A DNA stretch of 64,000 nucleotides from Candidatus Jettenia caeni. GTDB lineage: Bacteria; Planctomycetota; Brocadiia; Brocadiales; Brocadiaceae. The DNA is taken from contig BAFH01000004.1 of the NCBI GenBank assembly GCA_000296795.1, forward strand, positions 310,001 through 374,000, given 5' to 3'. Positions 37,272 to 46,995 of this stretch are shown one piece after another; within the stretch, counting starts at the first letter, position 1; the number at the start of each line of letters is the position of its first letter. The translations under genes were made by a program, and so were the position numbers. The notes beneath the pieces are model-generated. The model was not told the DNA's origin, did no database searches, and saw only the letters and a program-made list of their open reading frames with translations.

Positions 37272-37781
37272 TTATAATTTCCTCTTAGCTAACATAATTG
37301 CCCCAATAGCTGCCACAAAGAGCAAAATTGAAGTTATTTCAAAGGGAAGAAGATAATCGGTAAATAACAAATTACCAATAAGTTTTGTATTTCCAACGCT
37401 GGTAACATAGGCGCTGGTATATTCACCTTGTTTTCCTTGCAGGAGTTTTGACTTTAAAATTATGCAGAGAACAGAAAAGAGTAAAATACCCATAAACAAG
37501 GCAGGTATTTTTTGAAATGGTATTGCGTCTTTCAATTCCTCTTTTATATTCAAACTTAACAACATTATCACGAAGAGGAAAAGGACCATAATAGCGCCTG
37601 CATACACGATAATCTGAACTGCAGCAATAAATTGTGCTTCGAGTAATATATAGAGCGCTGCAATGCTTACAAGTGTTAGTATAAGATACAAAGCACTGTA
37701 AACAGGATTCTTCTCGAAGATAAGATACACAGCTGCAGTCACGGAGACTGCAGCCATAATATAAAACAGATATGCTTCCAT
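37272..37781 (-). CDS. nuoJ: NADH-quinone oxidoreductase subunit J
   Basis: The 169-residue protein has five helices. FIAAVQIIVYAGAIMVLFLFVIML is the TM3 region that rearranges between states of complex I. The length is normal. The stop is directly before the nuoK start, and a 65-base spacer separates it from nuoI. Confidence 0.96.
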   Translation of the reverse strand: MEAYLFYIMAAVSVTAAVYLIFEKNPVYSALYLILTLVSIAALYILLEAQFIAAVQIIVYAGAIMVLFLFVIMLLSLNIKEELKDAIPFQKIPALFMGILLFSVLCIILKSKLLQGKQGEYTSAYVTSVGNTKLIGNLLFTDYLLPFEITSILLFVAAIGAIMLAKRKL

Positions 37782-37846
37782 AATTATTTAGATATAAGTC
37801 TGGATAGAAAAACTTCTCAATATTTTACCTTCACTATCATGACAGG

Positions 37847-38275
37847 TTAAAAACTTATTTTTCTTTTTCTCGTAAGATCTAATAATTGTTTTTTATCAAA
37901 AATATCCTTGTTTTGATACGTCGATAGTTCAAAGGTATCTCTCAATATCACAGCCCTTACCGGGCATGCCTCTTCGCAAAACCCACAAAAAATACATCGG
38001 AAGGCATCTAACTCATACACTTCCGGATATCTTCTTTGTGTTGTTTTATCTGTTGCTCCTTCAACGGTAATGCATTTCGAGGGGCAAACTTTTGCACAAA
38101 GCCCGCATGCGATGCACCTTTCCCTGCCGTCTTTTCCTATCTGTAATTCCGGCAATCCCCGAAATCTTGAAGGAAGTTTCGGTCGTTCCTCCGGATACTG
38201 TTGAGTAACAACGGCATTTGGATTAAAAAACCGCTTGATAATAAGAATAAGGCCTTTTAGTAATGGTAAAATCAT
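37847..38275 (-). CDS. nuoI: NADH-quinone oxidoreductase subunit I
   Basis: The 142-residue peripheral-arm protein holds two [4Fe-4S] ferredoxin motifs, CIACGLCAKVCPSKC and CIFCGFCEEACP, which ligate clusters N6a and N6b that pass electrons to NuoB. An amphipathic N-terminal helix attaches it to the membrane arm. It starts two bases after the nuoH stop. Confidence 0.97.
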   Translation of the reverse strand: MILPLLKGLILIIKRFFNPNAVVTQQYPEERPKLPSRFRGLPELQIGKDGRERCIACGLCAKVCPSKCITVEGATDKTTQRRYPEVYELDAFRCIFCGFCEEACPVRAVILRDTFELSTYQNKDIFDKKQLLDLTRKRKISF

Positions 38276-38277
38276 AA

Positions 38278-39273
38278 TTATCCTTTAATCACCATAACAA
38301 GGCCGGTAATAAGTATATTGAATAGCGAAAGAGGTAATAAGAATTTCCAGCCAAAATGCATGAGTTGATCATATCTGAGTCTTGGATACGTTGACCTTAT
38401 CCAGATAAAGAAGAACAAACAACCTGATAGCTTCAACATAAACCATACAACCGGCGGTAAAAATGGTCCCTGCCATCCGCCAAGGAAAAAAGTCACTGCA
38501 ATAGCAGACACAGTGATCATATTGGCATATTCAGCCATAAAAAACATAGCAAATTTCATACTGCTGTACTCTGTATGATAACCTGCCACAAGTTCTGATT
38601 CCGCCTCCGGAAGATCAAATGGAGTACGATTTACCTCTGCAAAAGCGCTCGTAACATAAATAAAAAACCCTATGGGCTGTAATATGATATTCCATATTTT
38701 TGCCTGAGCATTCACAATATCCACAAGGCTTAATGAACCTGTTAACATAACAACTCCAATAAGAGATAAGCCGAGTGTCAACTCATAACTAATCATCTGG
38801 GCTGAAGACCGTATCCCACCCAGTAATGAATATTTATTGTTCGATGCCCAACCAGCCATAACAACACCATAAACTCCCAGGGAAGAGACAGCAAAGATAT
38901 AAAGAAATCCAACGTTGATGTCGGTGATGACAAGGTCTATGCTATATCCAAAAATTTTTATTTTATCCCCAAAAGGAATGACTGCAAAGGTGATTAAGGC
39001 GGGAACCAGAGTCATAACAGGCGCTAGCACAAAAAGAAATTTATTCGCTCTCTCCGGAATAATATCCTCTTTAAAGAGAAGTTTTATACCATCAGCAATT
39101 GGCTGTAATAATCCATGCGGCCCAACACGCATCGGCCCAAGACGGACCTGCATATGCGCCATAATCTTCCTCTCAAACCAGATCATGGAGATAATCATAA
39201 ACTGGATCATGCCAAATACAATAAAGATCTTAATACAGGTAATGGTAAGATAAATAAGGAGCTCTTTATTCAT
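38278..39273 (-). CDS. nuoH: NADH-quinone oxidoreductase subunit H
   Basis: The 331-residue membrane subunit forms much of the quinone chamber. WFERKIMAHMQVRLGPMRVGP, ADGIKLLFKEDIIP and FAEVNRTPFDLPEAESELVAG are the conserved charged loops, found intact (cited here in family terms). Its ATG overlaps the TGA of a small desulforedoxin-like gene, so its translation is coupled to that gene rather than directly to nuoG. Confidence 0.97.
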   Translation of the reverse strand: MNKELLIYLTITCIKIFIVFGMIQFMIISMIWFERKIMAHMQVRLGPMRVGPHGLLQPIADGIKLLFKEDIIPERANKFLFVLAPVMTLVPALITFAVIPFGDKIKIFGYSIDLVITDINVGFLYIFAVSSLGVYGVVMAGWASNNKYSLLGGIRSSAQMISYELTLGLSLIGVVMLTGSLSLVDIVNAQAKIWNIILQPIGFFIYVTSAFAEVNRTPFDLPEAESELVAGYHTEYSSMKFAMFFMAEYANMITVSAIAVTFFLGGWQGPFLPPVVWFMLKLSGCLFFFIWIRSTYPRLRYDQLMHFGWKFLLPLSLFNILITGLVMVIKG

Positions 39274-39554
39274 TTATAGTCAGGGGCCTCTTCACGATGC
39301 ATTCTTTGACCACAGCATTCTAATATACCTGTTGTCTCTTCAATAACCTTTATCTTCTGTTTACATACGTTGCATACAAAAGCTACTCCGTTTGCCGGTT
39401 TATGATGCGCTGCTGTCCAGGTTGCCATCATTCCTTTGACCCCTACAAGATTCATTTCTTTACCACAACATACCAGCACGCCAAAACCCTCTTCGATAAC
39501 AACGACTTTTTGTCTGCAAATTTCGCAAAAATATGTTTGTTCTTTTTTTGCCAT
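39270..39554 (-). CDS. Duplicated desulforedoxin-like metal-binding protein inside the nuo operon
   Basis: About 94 residues containing two copies of one module: FCEICRQKVVVIEEGFG then VLVCCGKEM, and FVCNVCKQKIKVIEETTG then ILECCGQRM. Each has the C-x2-C...C-C pattern of desulforedoxin and the N-terminal domain of desulfoferrodoxin, which bind one Fe(Cys)4 (or zinc). Between them lies a linker with AAHHKP. The ATG at 39554 is preferred over a TTG at 39587, which would add 11 residues. Its stop overlaps the nuoH start in an ATGA, so it is made with the complex. Such a gene is not a standard complex I subunit. It may be an assembly, redox-sensing or electron-carrying accessory protein. Confidence 0.75.
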   Translation of the reverse strand: MAKKEQTYFCEICRQKVVVIEEGFGVLVCCGKEMNLVGVKGMMATWTAAHHKPANGVAFVCNVCKQKIKVIEETTGILECCGQRMHREEAPDYK

Positions 39555-39658
39555 ACAGCAACCACTGATCAATATACATAAAATCAACTGAGAAGACGTC
39601 CCGGTGGAGCGTCTTTACCATAATAATATTATTCTCTTGCGATTTCTATTTTAGGGAA

Positions 39659-42310
39659 TTATATCTGTCCGGTTTCTTTATAAATTTTGACAGAAGTATA
39701 TACTCCTGTACGCACAAGATTGATCGGTATCCACTCATAATCCTCAGAGACAAAAACTATGCCTTCGGGCGATTTACCGGCAACCTTTGCCTTGAGTGTT
39801 ATCTTATTCTGGCTTGATTCAATAACTACCGCATCCCCATCATGAATATTCATTTTCTGAGCATCTTTTCTATTCATTTCTGCAAAACATTCAGGAGAAA
39901 CCGATACAAGGGCATTTGAGTACCTGGAGAAGGTTCCTTGATGATTCAAACTCACACCTGTCAATAACACAAAAGGAAAATCTTTATTCTGCTTTATCTC
40001 CAAAGATTCAGGCTGAACAATGTTTACGAGGTATTTTACTGATTTATTTCTACTACCAGACACGGAAGATGCCCAATAAAATTCTTTTCTCTTCAAACGA
40101 TCGTAATTAATACCCGAATAGATAGGAACCACACTTTCTATTTCACTCAGAATATCTTTTGGAGATACATATGAATACGAATACCCCATCTTTTTGGCAA
40201 GTTCACAAATGATTTGCCAATCTGGTTTGGCATCCACTCCGGAAGGCTGTATGACCTTATTCAGCCGCTGCACCGTCATCCCCATATTGGTAAACGTGCC
40301 TTCCTTTTCAGCAAAGGTAACCGTAGGAAGAACGACATCTGCCAATCGTGCAGTTTCTGTCAGAAACACATCCTGAACAACAGTAAAATCTGTCTTTTGG
40401 AAGGCTTCGAGTATCTCCTTACCATTTGGATAACTTACCAGGGGATTTTCTCCCATGATATAGAGGCCTTTTAATGCACCATTCCGCGCAAGTTCAAAAA
40501 TATTCTTAGGCTCTTTCCTGAAGATATCATCGGAAAATTTTACTCCCCATAGCTTCTCTATATTCTCTCTGTTGGACACATCGCTGGTAGTACTATATCC
40601 TGGGAAAAATTCCGGTACTACCCCCATATCATTTACACCCTGAGAGTTATTATGAGAACGCGAGAATAAAAGTGAAGCCTTGCTGTGATCCTTATCCGGG
40701 CTAGATGCATTCATCAATACACAAAGGTTCATCAAGGCTTTTATGGTATCTCGACTCAAAGGGTCTTCTTCCACATCTCTCCCGCAGATAATACAACAAT
40801 TCCCCGATTTTGTTAGTAATCGCGCTGTAGTTCTCATCATCTCTTCAGAAATACCGGTTACCTGAGAAGCTTCCTTTACGCTGAACGTATTGAATGCCAA
40901 ATGTAATTCATGGAAATTGCTTATCGATGACTCTATCTTTTTTAAATCGATAAGTTTCTCATCAATAATGATCTTAATCAGGGCATGAATGAATAGTATT
41001 TGACTACCAAAGGAATAGGTCAAACGAATATCATTTTTAGCAGTGCCACTAAATGAAATATTTCTTATATTAGCGATAATAAGACTGGCATTGTTCATCC
41101 TTATAGCTTTTCTGGCCATAGTTCCTGCCACAGGATGAGCCTCTGTCATATCTGTTCCAAAAAAGAATACTGTATTCGCATGTTCTATCTCCTTCAATGA
41201 TGTTGACGCAATTCCGCGAATAACAGATTCATACATGAGACTATTTAGGGAGGGCGATCTTAAATTGGATAGATTATCTATGGTATTTGTCCTTAATACA
41301 GACCTGCAGAATTTCTGGAAAAGATAATTATCCTCATTCGTACATTTTTCAGAACCAATACCTCCGATAGTATTTCCTCCATATTCATTTATAATTTGTT
41401 GAAATCTCTTTGAGATATATTCAAGTGCATCGTCCCAGGAGGATGGATGGAATGCACCATCTTTCTTTATTAAAGGGGTTTTTAAACGTTCTGCTGAGTG
41501 TATGAATTCATGACCAAACCTGCCTTTTATACAGAGGTTACCTTCGTTTATCCCTATGTGATCGTCCGATGTTACCCGTCTCACGCTTCCACTTTTCGTA
41601 TTTAAAACAACCGTACATCCAACCGCACAGTAAGGACATATCGTCTGAGTCTTTTTGAATTCCCATGGTCTTCCCCTGAATTCAAGTGTTCTATCTTGCC
41701 AGGATCCTGTTGGGCATACTGCTAAACAACCGCCGCAAAAGCTACAATCCAATGGCTTGTCAAAAGCAGTGCCGATATATGTCTTGATGCCACGTTTTTG
41801 GAAATCAATAGCGCCGACCCCTTCTATCTCTTTACAGGCACTCACACATCGCCCGCATAAAACACAACGATTTCGATTTAATTCCAGAATTGGATTATCA
41901 CGAACGACAGGGGCATTCATCCTTACCACACTAAACCGGCTGGGAGACAGCGTTAACTCATGGGTAATATCCTGCAGACTACATTCACCTGCTTTATCGC
42001 ACGTCGGACAGGAAAGCTCATGATGGGCTAATAAATACTCCATAACTGACCTTCGATACCGAACTACTTTTGGCGTATTTACTTTTACAATCATCCCTTC
42101 AGAAACAGGATGGGCACACGCAAATCGATGCGCTGTCCTTCTCTCGGTAACTTCTACCATACAGAGCCTGCAGCCACCGAATTGTGAAAGTTTCGGATGA
42201 TAGCACAGGCCAGGAATATAAATACCGTTATCCAGCGATGCCTGAAATATATTGGTACCTTCAGGAACGGTAATTGTTTTATCGTCTACAATAAGGTTAA
42301 TCATCTTCAT
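39659..42310 (-). CDS. nuoG: NADH-quinone oxidoreductase subunit G, FdhA-like form
   Basis: The 883-residue protein has a complete series of iron-sulfur sites: plant-type [2Fe-2S] (GCRLCMVEV), the His-Cys cluster (HHELSCPTCDKAGEC), two [4Fe-4S] motifs (CVLCGRCVSACKE and CSFCGGCLAVCPTG) and the CPYCAVGC cluster of molybdopterin enzymes (N7 type). The rest is a formate-dehydrogenase-alpha-like domain ending in a dinucleotide-binding fold. The usual Cys/Sec molybdenum ligand position appears to be in a Ser/Arg region (SNLRSPSLNS), so catalysis at molybdenum is unlikely. It overlaps nuoF by 4 bp. Confidence 0.95.
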   Translation of the reverse strand: MKMINLIVDDKTITVPEGTNIFQASLDNGIYIPGLCYHPKLSQFGGCRLCMVEVTERRTAHRFACAHPVSEGMIVKVNTPKVVRYRRSVMEYLLAHHELSCPTCDKAGECSLQDITHELTLSPSRFSVVRMNAPVVRDNPILELNRNRCVLCGRCVSACKEIEGVGAIDFQKRGIKTYIGTAFDKPLDCSFCGGCLAVCPTGSWQDRTLEFRGRPWEFKKTQTICPYCAVGCTVVLNTKSGSVRRVTSDDHIGINEGNLCIKGRFGHEFIHSAERLKTPLIKKDGAFHPSSWDDALEYISKRFQQIINEYGGNTIGGIGSEKCTNEDNYLFQKFCRSVLRTNTIDNLSNLRSPSLNSLMYESVIRGIASTSLKEIEHANTVFFFGTDMTEAHPVAGTMARKAIRMNNASLIIANIRNISFSGTAKNDIRLTYSFGSQILFIHALIKIIIDEKLIDLKKIESSISNFHELHLAFNTFSVKEASQVTGISEEMMRTTARLLTKSGNCCIICGRDVEEDPLSRDTIKALMNLCVLMNASSPDKDHSKASLLFSRSHNNSQGVNDMGVVPEFFPGYSTTSDVSNRENIEKLWGVKFSDDIFRKEPKNIFELARNGALKGLYIMGENPLVSYPNGKEILEAFQKTDFTVVQDVFLTETARLADVVLPTVTFAEKEGTFTNMGMTVQRLNKVIQPSGVDAKPDWQIICELAKKMGYSYSYVSPKDILSEIESVVPIYSGINYDRLKRKEFYWASSVSGSRNKSVKYLVNIVQPESLEIKQNKDFPFVLLTGVSLNHQGTFSRYSNALVSVSPECFAEMNRKDAQKMNIHDGDAVVIESSQNKITLKAKVAGKSPEGIVFVSEDYEWIPINLVRTGVYTSVKIYKETGQI

Positions 42311-44157
42311 TTGATTGCCATGAAATTACATTTTTCGTAACATAAATTACACTTAATACATTTTTCCTGATGAATAAAAGCGACTTCCTTCGTATTACCG
42401 CTGATTGCCTTTACAGGACAATTACGAATACATGCCTGGCATTTCGTGCACTTTTCCGGAATAACCTCATACTTGTGAAGACCAACACAGGAAGCGGTAG
42501 GGCATATCTTATCGCGGACATGAGCAATGTATTCATCCTTAAAATACCGGAGTGTTGATTTAACAGGATTAGGGGCAGATTGTCCAAGACCACACAGCGA
42601 CATCGTCCTGATCTCATCGCACATCTGCTCCAATACCTCCAGGTCTTTTTCTTCCCCTCTTCCCTGGGTGATGCGGGTAAGGATATCCAACATAAGGGTT
42701 GTACCAATCCTGCAAGGTGGACATTTTCCACAGGATTCGCTTGCACAAAAATTCATAAAGAATCGGGCCATCTCAACCATACACGTAGTTTCATCAACGA
42801 CTACAAAACTGCCGGAGCCCATCATTGCACCTGCCCCAACTAACGACTCGTAATCTATAGGCGAATCCAATAAAGACTCGGGTAAGCATCCACCGGATGG
42901 ACCTCCGATCTGCACAGCTTTAAACCGTTTCTTTTTAGGAATTCCACCACCCATATCAAACACAATCTGCCGAACGGTAGTACCCATGGGAACCTCAACA
43001 AGGCCCGCATTTTTTATTTTTCCTGTCAGGGAAAAGATTTTCGTCCCTTTACTTTTTTCTGTACCGATCTTCGAATACCAGTCAGCGCCCTGGTTAATAA
43101 TAAACGGTACATTGGCAAAGGTCTCCACATTATTTAACACCGTGGGCTTATCCCATAAGCCTGCCTCCACGGATTGCGGAGGTCTCGTGCGTGGCATGCC
43201 TCGTTTACCCTCAATAGAGTTTTGCAGGGAAGTCGATTCGCCGCAAACAAAAGCGCCAGCGCCCTCTTTTATATAAATATCTAAACTATACCCACTGTTT
43301 AATATATCCTTTCCCAGGAAACCATACTTCTGTGCTTGTTCAATAGTATGTTTTAATCTTCTAACAGCCAAAGGATATTCAGCACGAACGTAAATATAGC
43401 CACTCGTAGCATTAATTGTGTATCCGGCAATGATCATACCCTCTAAAACAGCATGGGGATCTCCCTCAAGAAGACTCCTATCCATAAAAGCACCCGGATC
43501 ACCTTCATCGGCATTACAAAGGACAAACTTTTCATCCGCAGAATATTTAGCGCAAGATGCCCATTTTTCCCCTGTAGGGAAGCCGCCGCCTCCCCGGCCT
43601 CTAAGACCTGATTTGCTTATTTCATTGATTACGTCCTTGGGGGCCATTGTTTTCAGTATCTTTTTAAGCGCTGTATACCCTCCGGTTGCGATATATTCCT
43701 CAATACTATCCGGGTCGATATACCCACAATTCCTGAGGATAAATTTTCTCTGGCCTTTATTTATTTCAAGATCTTCAAAGAATGGTAAGCCATCGTAAGG
43801 AATATCGATTTTATCGTTTAAATACATCTGTGATAAAACGAATTTTTTTACTGCTTCTCCCTTTCCTACGTGCTCCTCTATAATCTGCGGAACCATAGTA
43901 TTTTTTACACTTCCATAGGTAACACGCGTACGGCCCGGAAAAATTACATCCACGAGCACCTCATGGGTACACATACCGATACAACCGGTGCGTATAACTT
44001 CTGCTTGTAATTTTTGCTTCTCTAACTCTTGTTCAATACGAGCAAGCACACCTTTTGCACCAGCGCCTAAACCACAGGTAGCCATACCAATGAATATCTT
44101 TGGCTTTTGCGTATTCGCTTTTTTTTGTAAAATATTTTTTACTTCTTCACTAACCAT
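42307..44157 (-). CDS. nuoF: NADH-quinone oxidoreductase subunit F with extra N- and C-terminal domains
   Basis: The 616-residue protein is longer than classical NuoF (about 440). Residues 1-110 are a thioredoxin-like domain with GMATCGLGAGAKG and TGCIGMC, i.e. three of the cysteines of the [2Fe-2S] set. The core holds the FMN/NADH loop GRGGGGFPTGEKW and the N3 site ESCGKCPPCRIGTT. The C-terminus adds two [4Fe-4S] motifs (CTKCQACIRNCP and CIKCNLCYEKC). This layout resembles HydB/HndC subunits of NAD(P)-linked hydrogenases, so ferredoxin-type exchange at this end is possible. Confidence 0.95.
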   Translation of the reverse strand: MVSEEVKNILQKKANTQKPKIFIGMATCGLGAGAKGVLARIEQELEKQKLQAEVIRTGCIGMCTHEVLVDVIFPGRTRVTYGSVKNTMVPQIIEEHVGKGEAVKKFVLSQMYLNDKIDIPYDGLPFFEDLEINKGQRKFILRNCGYIDPDSIEEYIATGGYTALKKILKTMAPKDVINEISKSGLRGRGGGGFPTGEKWASCAKYSADEKFVLCNADEGDPGAFMDRSLLEGDPHAVLEGMIIAGYTINATSGYIYVRAEYPLAVRRLKHTIEQAQKYGFLGKDILNSGYSLDIYIKEGAGAFVCGESTSLQNSIEGKRGMPRTRPPQSVEAGLWDKPTVLNNVETFANVPFIINQGADWYSKIGTEKSKGTKIFSLTGKIKNAGLVEVPMGTTVRQIVFDMGGGIPKKKRFKAVQIGGPSGGCLPESLLDSPIDYESLVGAGAMMGSGSFVVVDETTCMVEMARFFMNFCASESCGKCPPCRIGTTLMLDILTRITQGRGEEKDLEVLEQMCDEIRTMSLCGLGQSAPNPVKSTLRYFKDEYIAHVRDKICPTASCVGLHKYEVIPEKCTKCQACIRNCPVKAISGNTKEVAFIHQEKCIKCNLCYEKCNFMAIK

Positions 44158-44159
44158 GA

Positions 44160-44669
44160 TTATTGAGAAAATCCTGATTCTTTTATTTCTTTTATAACAT
44201 CAGCAACCGTATCCGAGGCTAACTTTCCATGGACATTCTCGTCTACCATCATAACGGGCGCTAATGAGCATGCCCCCAGACACGCCACTTCTTCAAGAGT
44301 AAACACTTTATCCTTCGTAGTCATACCAAGCGAGACATCCAATGTTTCACTGAGTTTTTCTGCGATCTTTTTAGCCCCTTTCACATGACAGGCAGTTCCG
44401 CAACAAACCTTTATGATATGCTGCCCACGTGGTATCAGGTGAAATTGGGCATAAAAGGTAGCCACTCCGACTATTTCGCTTGCGCTGATATTCAACCTTT
44501 CTGAGATAAGGTCGATAGCAGGCGCAGGTAAATAACCAAATTCTGTCTGCACCATTTGTAAAATCGGGATTAAAGCGCCTTTCACGTTCTTGTATTTCTC
44601 TACTGCCTTTTCGACTTTCGAAAGATCTATTGCTTCTCCCTGTATAGACTTTTCGTTTGTTGTATTCAT
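44160..44669 (-). CDS. nuoE: NADH-quinone oxidoreductase subunit E
   Basis: The 169-residue thioredoxin-like protein binds cluster N1a through VCCGTACHVKG and CLGACSLAPV. The N-terminal helical part (GALIPILQMVQTEFGYLP) is typical. It lies two bases ahead of nuoF and 64 after nuoD. Confidence 0.96.
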   Translation of the reverse strand: MNTTNEKSIQGEAIDLSKVEKAVEKYKNVKGALIPILQMVQTEFGYLPAPAIDLISERLNISASEIVGVATFYAQFHLIPRGQHIIKVCCGTACHVKGAKKIAEKLSETLDVSLGMTTKDKVFTLEEVACLGACSLAPVMMVDENVHGKLASDTVADVIKEIKESGFSQ

Positions 44670-44733
44670 GAGTACTTTATTGTATCGAAATTTAAATAAT
44701 TTGTAAAATAATTCTCGTGTTTAGTTCCGCTTT

Positions 44734-45921
44734 TCAGCGATCGATTTCTCCCAATACAATATCTAAACTTCCGATTGTAGCAACAACATCCGGAAGTAAT
44801 CTGCCTTCCACCATTTTCGGCAACGCTTCAAGATTAACAAAAGATGGCGGACGGATTTTTAGACGATACGGATTGCTGGAACCGTCACTGATAATATAAA
44901 AACCTAGCTCACCTTTTGGGGCTTCAATACTGGCATATACCTCTCCCTTCGGAGGACGGATACCTTGAATGATTAATTTAAAATGATGAATCATGGACTC
45001 CATCTTTGTTTCTACATCCTCTTTTGGAGGTAAGGCAACATTGGGTATACTCGCTATAATATCTCCCTTAGGAAGGATATTGATAGCCTGATGAACGATG
45101 CTGTTACTCTGCCGCATCTCTTCGATGCGTACACGATACCGATCATAGACATCTCCGTTTTCACCCAGAGGAACCGCAAAATGATATTTATCATAGCAGG
45201 AATAGGGCTCTGCCTTTCTGATATCCCAGTTAACTCCCGATCCTCTTAAACTCGGACCACTGAGTCCATAATCGATAGCATCTTCAGCAGAAATAATACC
45301 GACACCAACTGTGCGCTTTTTCCATATAGGATTATCGGTAAGAAGTGTCTCATACTCCTTAAGCCGAGAGGGGAATTCAGCAACAAATTTTCGGGTCTTT
45401 TCCAGAAATCCACCTGGCAGTTCCTTCGCTACGCCTCCTATCCGTATATACGAGAGATGAAGCCGGGCGCCTGAAACCATTTCGAAGATATCGTAGATTG
45501 CCTCACGCTCCCTAAAGCAATAGAAGAATACGGTCATAGCGCCGATATCTAACGCATGGGTTGCCAGCCATAAGAGATGAGAAGCAATCCGGGTAAGTTC
45601 ACAGAGAAGTACACGGATATGCTGAGCCCTTTCGGGAATATCAATACCAAGCAATTTCTCAACAGTAAGGGCATACGCTAAATTGTTTGAAAAAGGAGCT
45701 ACATAATCCAACCTATCGGTAAGAGGAATGCATTGATGATAAGTTCGATACTCAGCAAGTTTCTCCACACCCCGGTGAAGAAATCCAATATGAGGCGTAG
45801 CTTTTATAATCATTTCACCATCAAGCTCCAGCAATAATCTTAATACACCATGAGTGCTGGGGTGCTGAGGACCCATATTGATGGTCATCAGGTGTGTTGT
45901 TGTAGCAGAACTTTCCATCAC
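44734..45921 (-). CDS. nuoD: NADH-quinone oxidoreductase subunit D
   Basis: The 395-residue subunit is related to the large subunit of NiFe hydrogenases but lacks the nickel cysteines. MGPQHPSTHGVLRLLLELDGE includes the His of the quinone site, and GFLHRGVEKLAE and DIVLGEIDR at the C-terminus are conserved. It overlaps nuoC by 4 bp. NuoC and NuoD are separate proteins here. Confidence 0.97.
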   Translation of the reverse strand: MMESSATTTHLMTINMGPQHPSTHGVLRLLLELDGEMIIKATPHIGFLHRGVEKLAEYRTYHQCIPLTDRLDYVAPFSNNLAYALTVEKLLGIDIPERAQHIRVLLCELTRIASHLLWLATHALDIGAMTVFFYCFREREAIYDIFEMVSGARLHLSYIRIGGVAKELPGGFLEKTRKFVAEFPSRLKEYETLLTDNPIWKKRTVGVGIISAEDAIDYGLSGPSLRGSGVNWDIRKAEPYSCYDKYHFAVPLGENGDVYDRYRVRIEEMRQSNSIVHQAINILPKGDIIASIPNVALPPKEDVETKMESMIHHFKLIIQGIRPPKGEVYASIEAPKGELGFYIISDGSSNPYRLKIRPPSFVNLEALPKMVEGRLLPDVVATIGSLDIVLGEIDR

Positions 45922-46418
45922 TCTTTACCCTTTCGGTAGGTATCATAGAGCGCGGGGGGCTGCCTCCCATCGATGGGGTAATCCTTTCTTAAGGGATATC
46001 CCTCAAAATCTTCAGGCGTGAGGATCTTTCTCAGATCAGGATGACCAGTAAATTTAATCCCAAACATATCGTACGTTTCTCGCTCATGCCAATTGGCCGT
46101 CTTCCAGATATCTGTTACCGTTGGTATGGACAGCTCATTTGACGGAATTGGCACTTTAAGACGTACACGATGATTTTTATCTATCGAATAGAGATGGTAA
46201 ACTACCTCAAAAATACCGTCTGTCTCAACTCGGTCAACACCGCACAAATCCGATAAAAAATTAAAATGAAGTTCTTTATCTTCTTTAAGAAACCTTGCGA
46301 CCTGGATAATAAATTCCTTTTTTATAGTAAGGGTTAACTCATTACGAAATATGCTTGAATCTATAATCGCCTGGGGAAAATTCGATTTTATCGCTGTAGC
46401 TATAAACTCAGTATCCAT
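45918..46418 (-). CDS. nuoC: NADH-quinone oxidoreductase subunit C
   Basis: The 166-residue protein has the family signature ANWHERETYDMFGIKFTGHP followed by LRKDYPI, which packs against NuoD and NuoI. A 109-base stretch separates it from nuoB; that gap holds no gene I can support. Confidence 0.96.
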   Translation of the reverse strand: MDTEFIATAIKSNFPQAIIDSSIFRNELTLTIKKEFIIQVARFLKEDKELHFNFLSDLCGVDRVETDGIFEVVYHLYSIDKNHRVRLKVPIPSNELSIPTVTDIWKTANWHERETYDMFGIKFTGHPDLRKILTPEDFEGYPLRKDYPIDGRQPPALYDTYRKGKE

Positions 46419-46527
46419 GTTTCCTCGTCGTAAATCTTTTGGTCCATTGATGCTATCCTACATAAACTAAATTCTATAGCTAAGCAAATTCCTAATACTT
46501 TATTTGCAGGATTCATTGTATTCTGGC

Positions 46528-46995
46528 TCATAACGATTCTTTCCCGATCTTTTTTTGTATTTCCATAATGGCATGGATCAATGCTTCTGGTCTTGGGGGA
46601 CATCCCGGAAGATACACATCCACAGGTAGAATCTGATCTACGCCTTGCACAACGCTGTAAGTATTATATACACCTCCCGATACCGCACAGGCGCCCATAG
46701 CAATAACCCATTTAGGTTCTGGCATCTGATCATAAATCTTTCTTGCTACAGATGCCATCTTGTACGTAAGTGTCCCTGCAACAATCATCAAATCTGATTG
46801 CCTTGGTGAAAATCTAAATACCTCCGCCCCAAACCGTGCAAGATCATAACGAGGCGCAACTACCGCCATCATTTCTAAGGCACAACAGGCTAATCCAAAA
46901 GGCATAGGCCAAAGAGAGGATTTACGAGCCCAATTTATCATCGTACTTAAAGTGGTAGTTAGGATGTTATCACCCAGTTGGCTTTCTATTCCCAT
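46528..46995 (-). CDS. nuoB: NADH-quinone oxidoreductase subunit B
   Basis: About 155 residues with the ligands of terminal cluster N2: [10 protein letters not shown] with the tandem cysteines, [10 protein letters not shown] and [11 protein letters not shown]. The ATG at 46995 is preferred because GAGG lies upstream at a normal distance; an ATG at 47016 would add seven residues. Either overlaps the nuoA 3' end. Confidence 0.96.
   Translation of the reverse strand: MGIESQLGDNILTTTLSTMINWARKSSLWPMPFGLACCALEMMAVVAPRYDLARFGAEVFRFSPRQSDLMIVAGTLTYKMASVARKIYDQMPEPKWVIAMGACAVSGGVYNTYSVVQGVDQILPVDVYLPGCPPRPEALIHAIMEIQKKIGKESL

Noticed and set aside
46400-46603. 67-codon minus-strand frame between nuoC and nuoB
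   Set aside because: Mostly overlaps the 3' end of nuoB in another frame and has no family; the 109-base gap shows no RBS-start pair for it.
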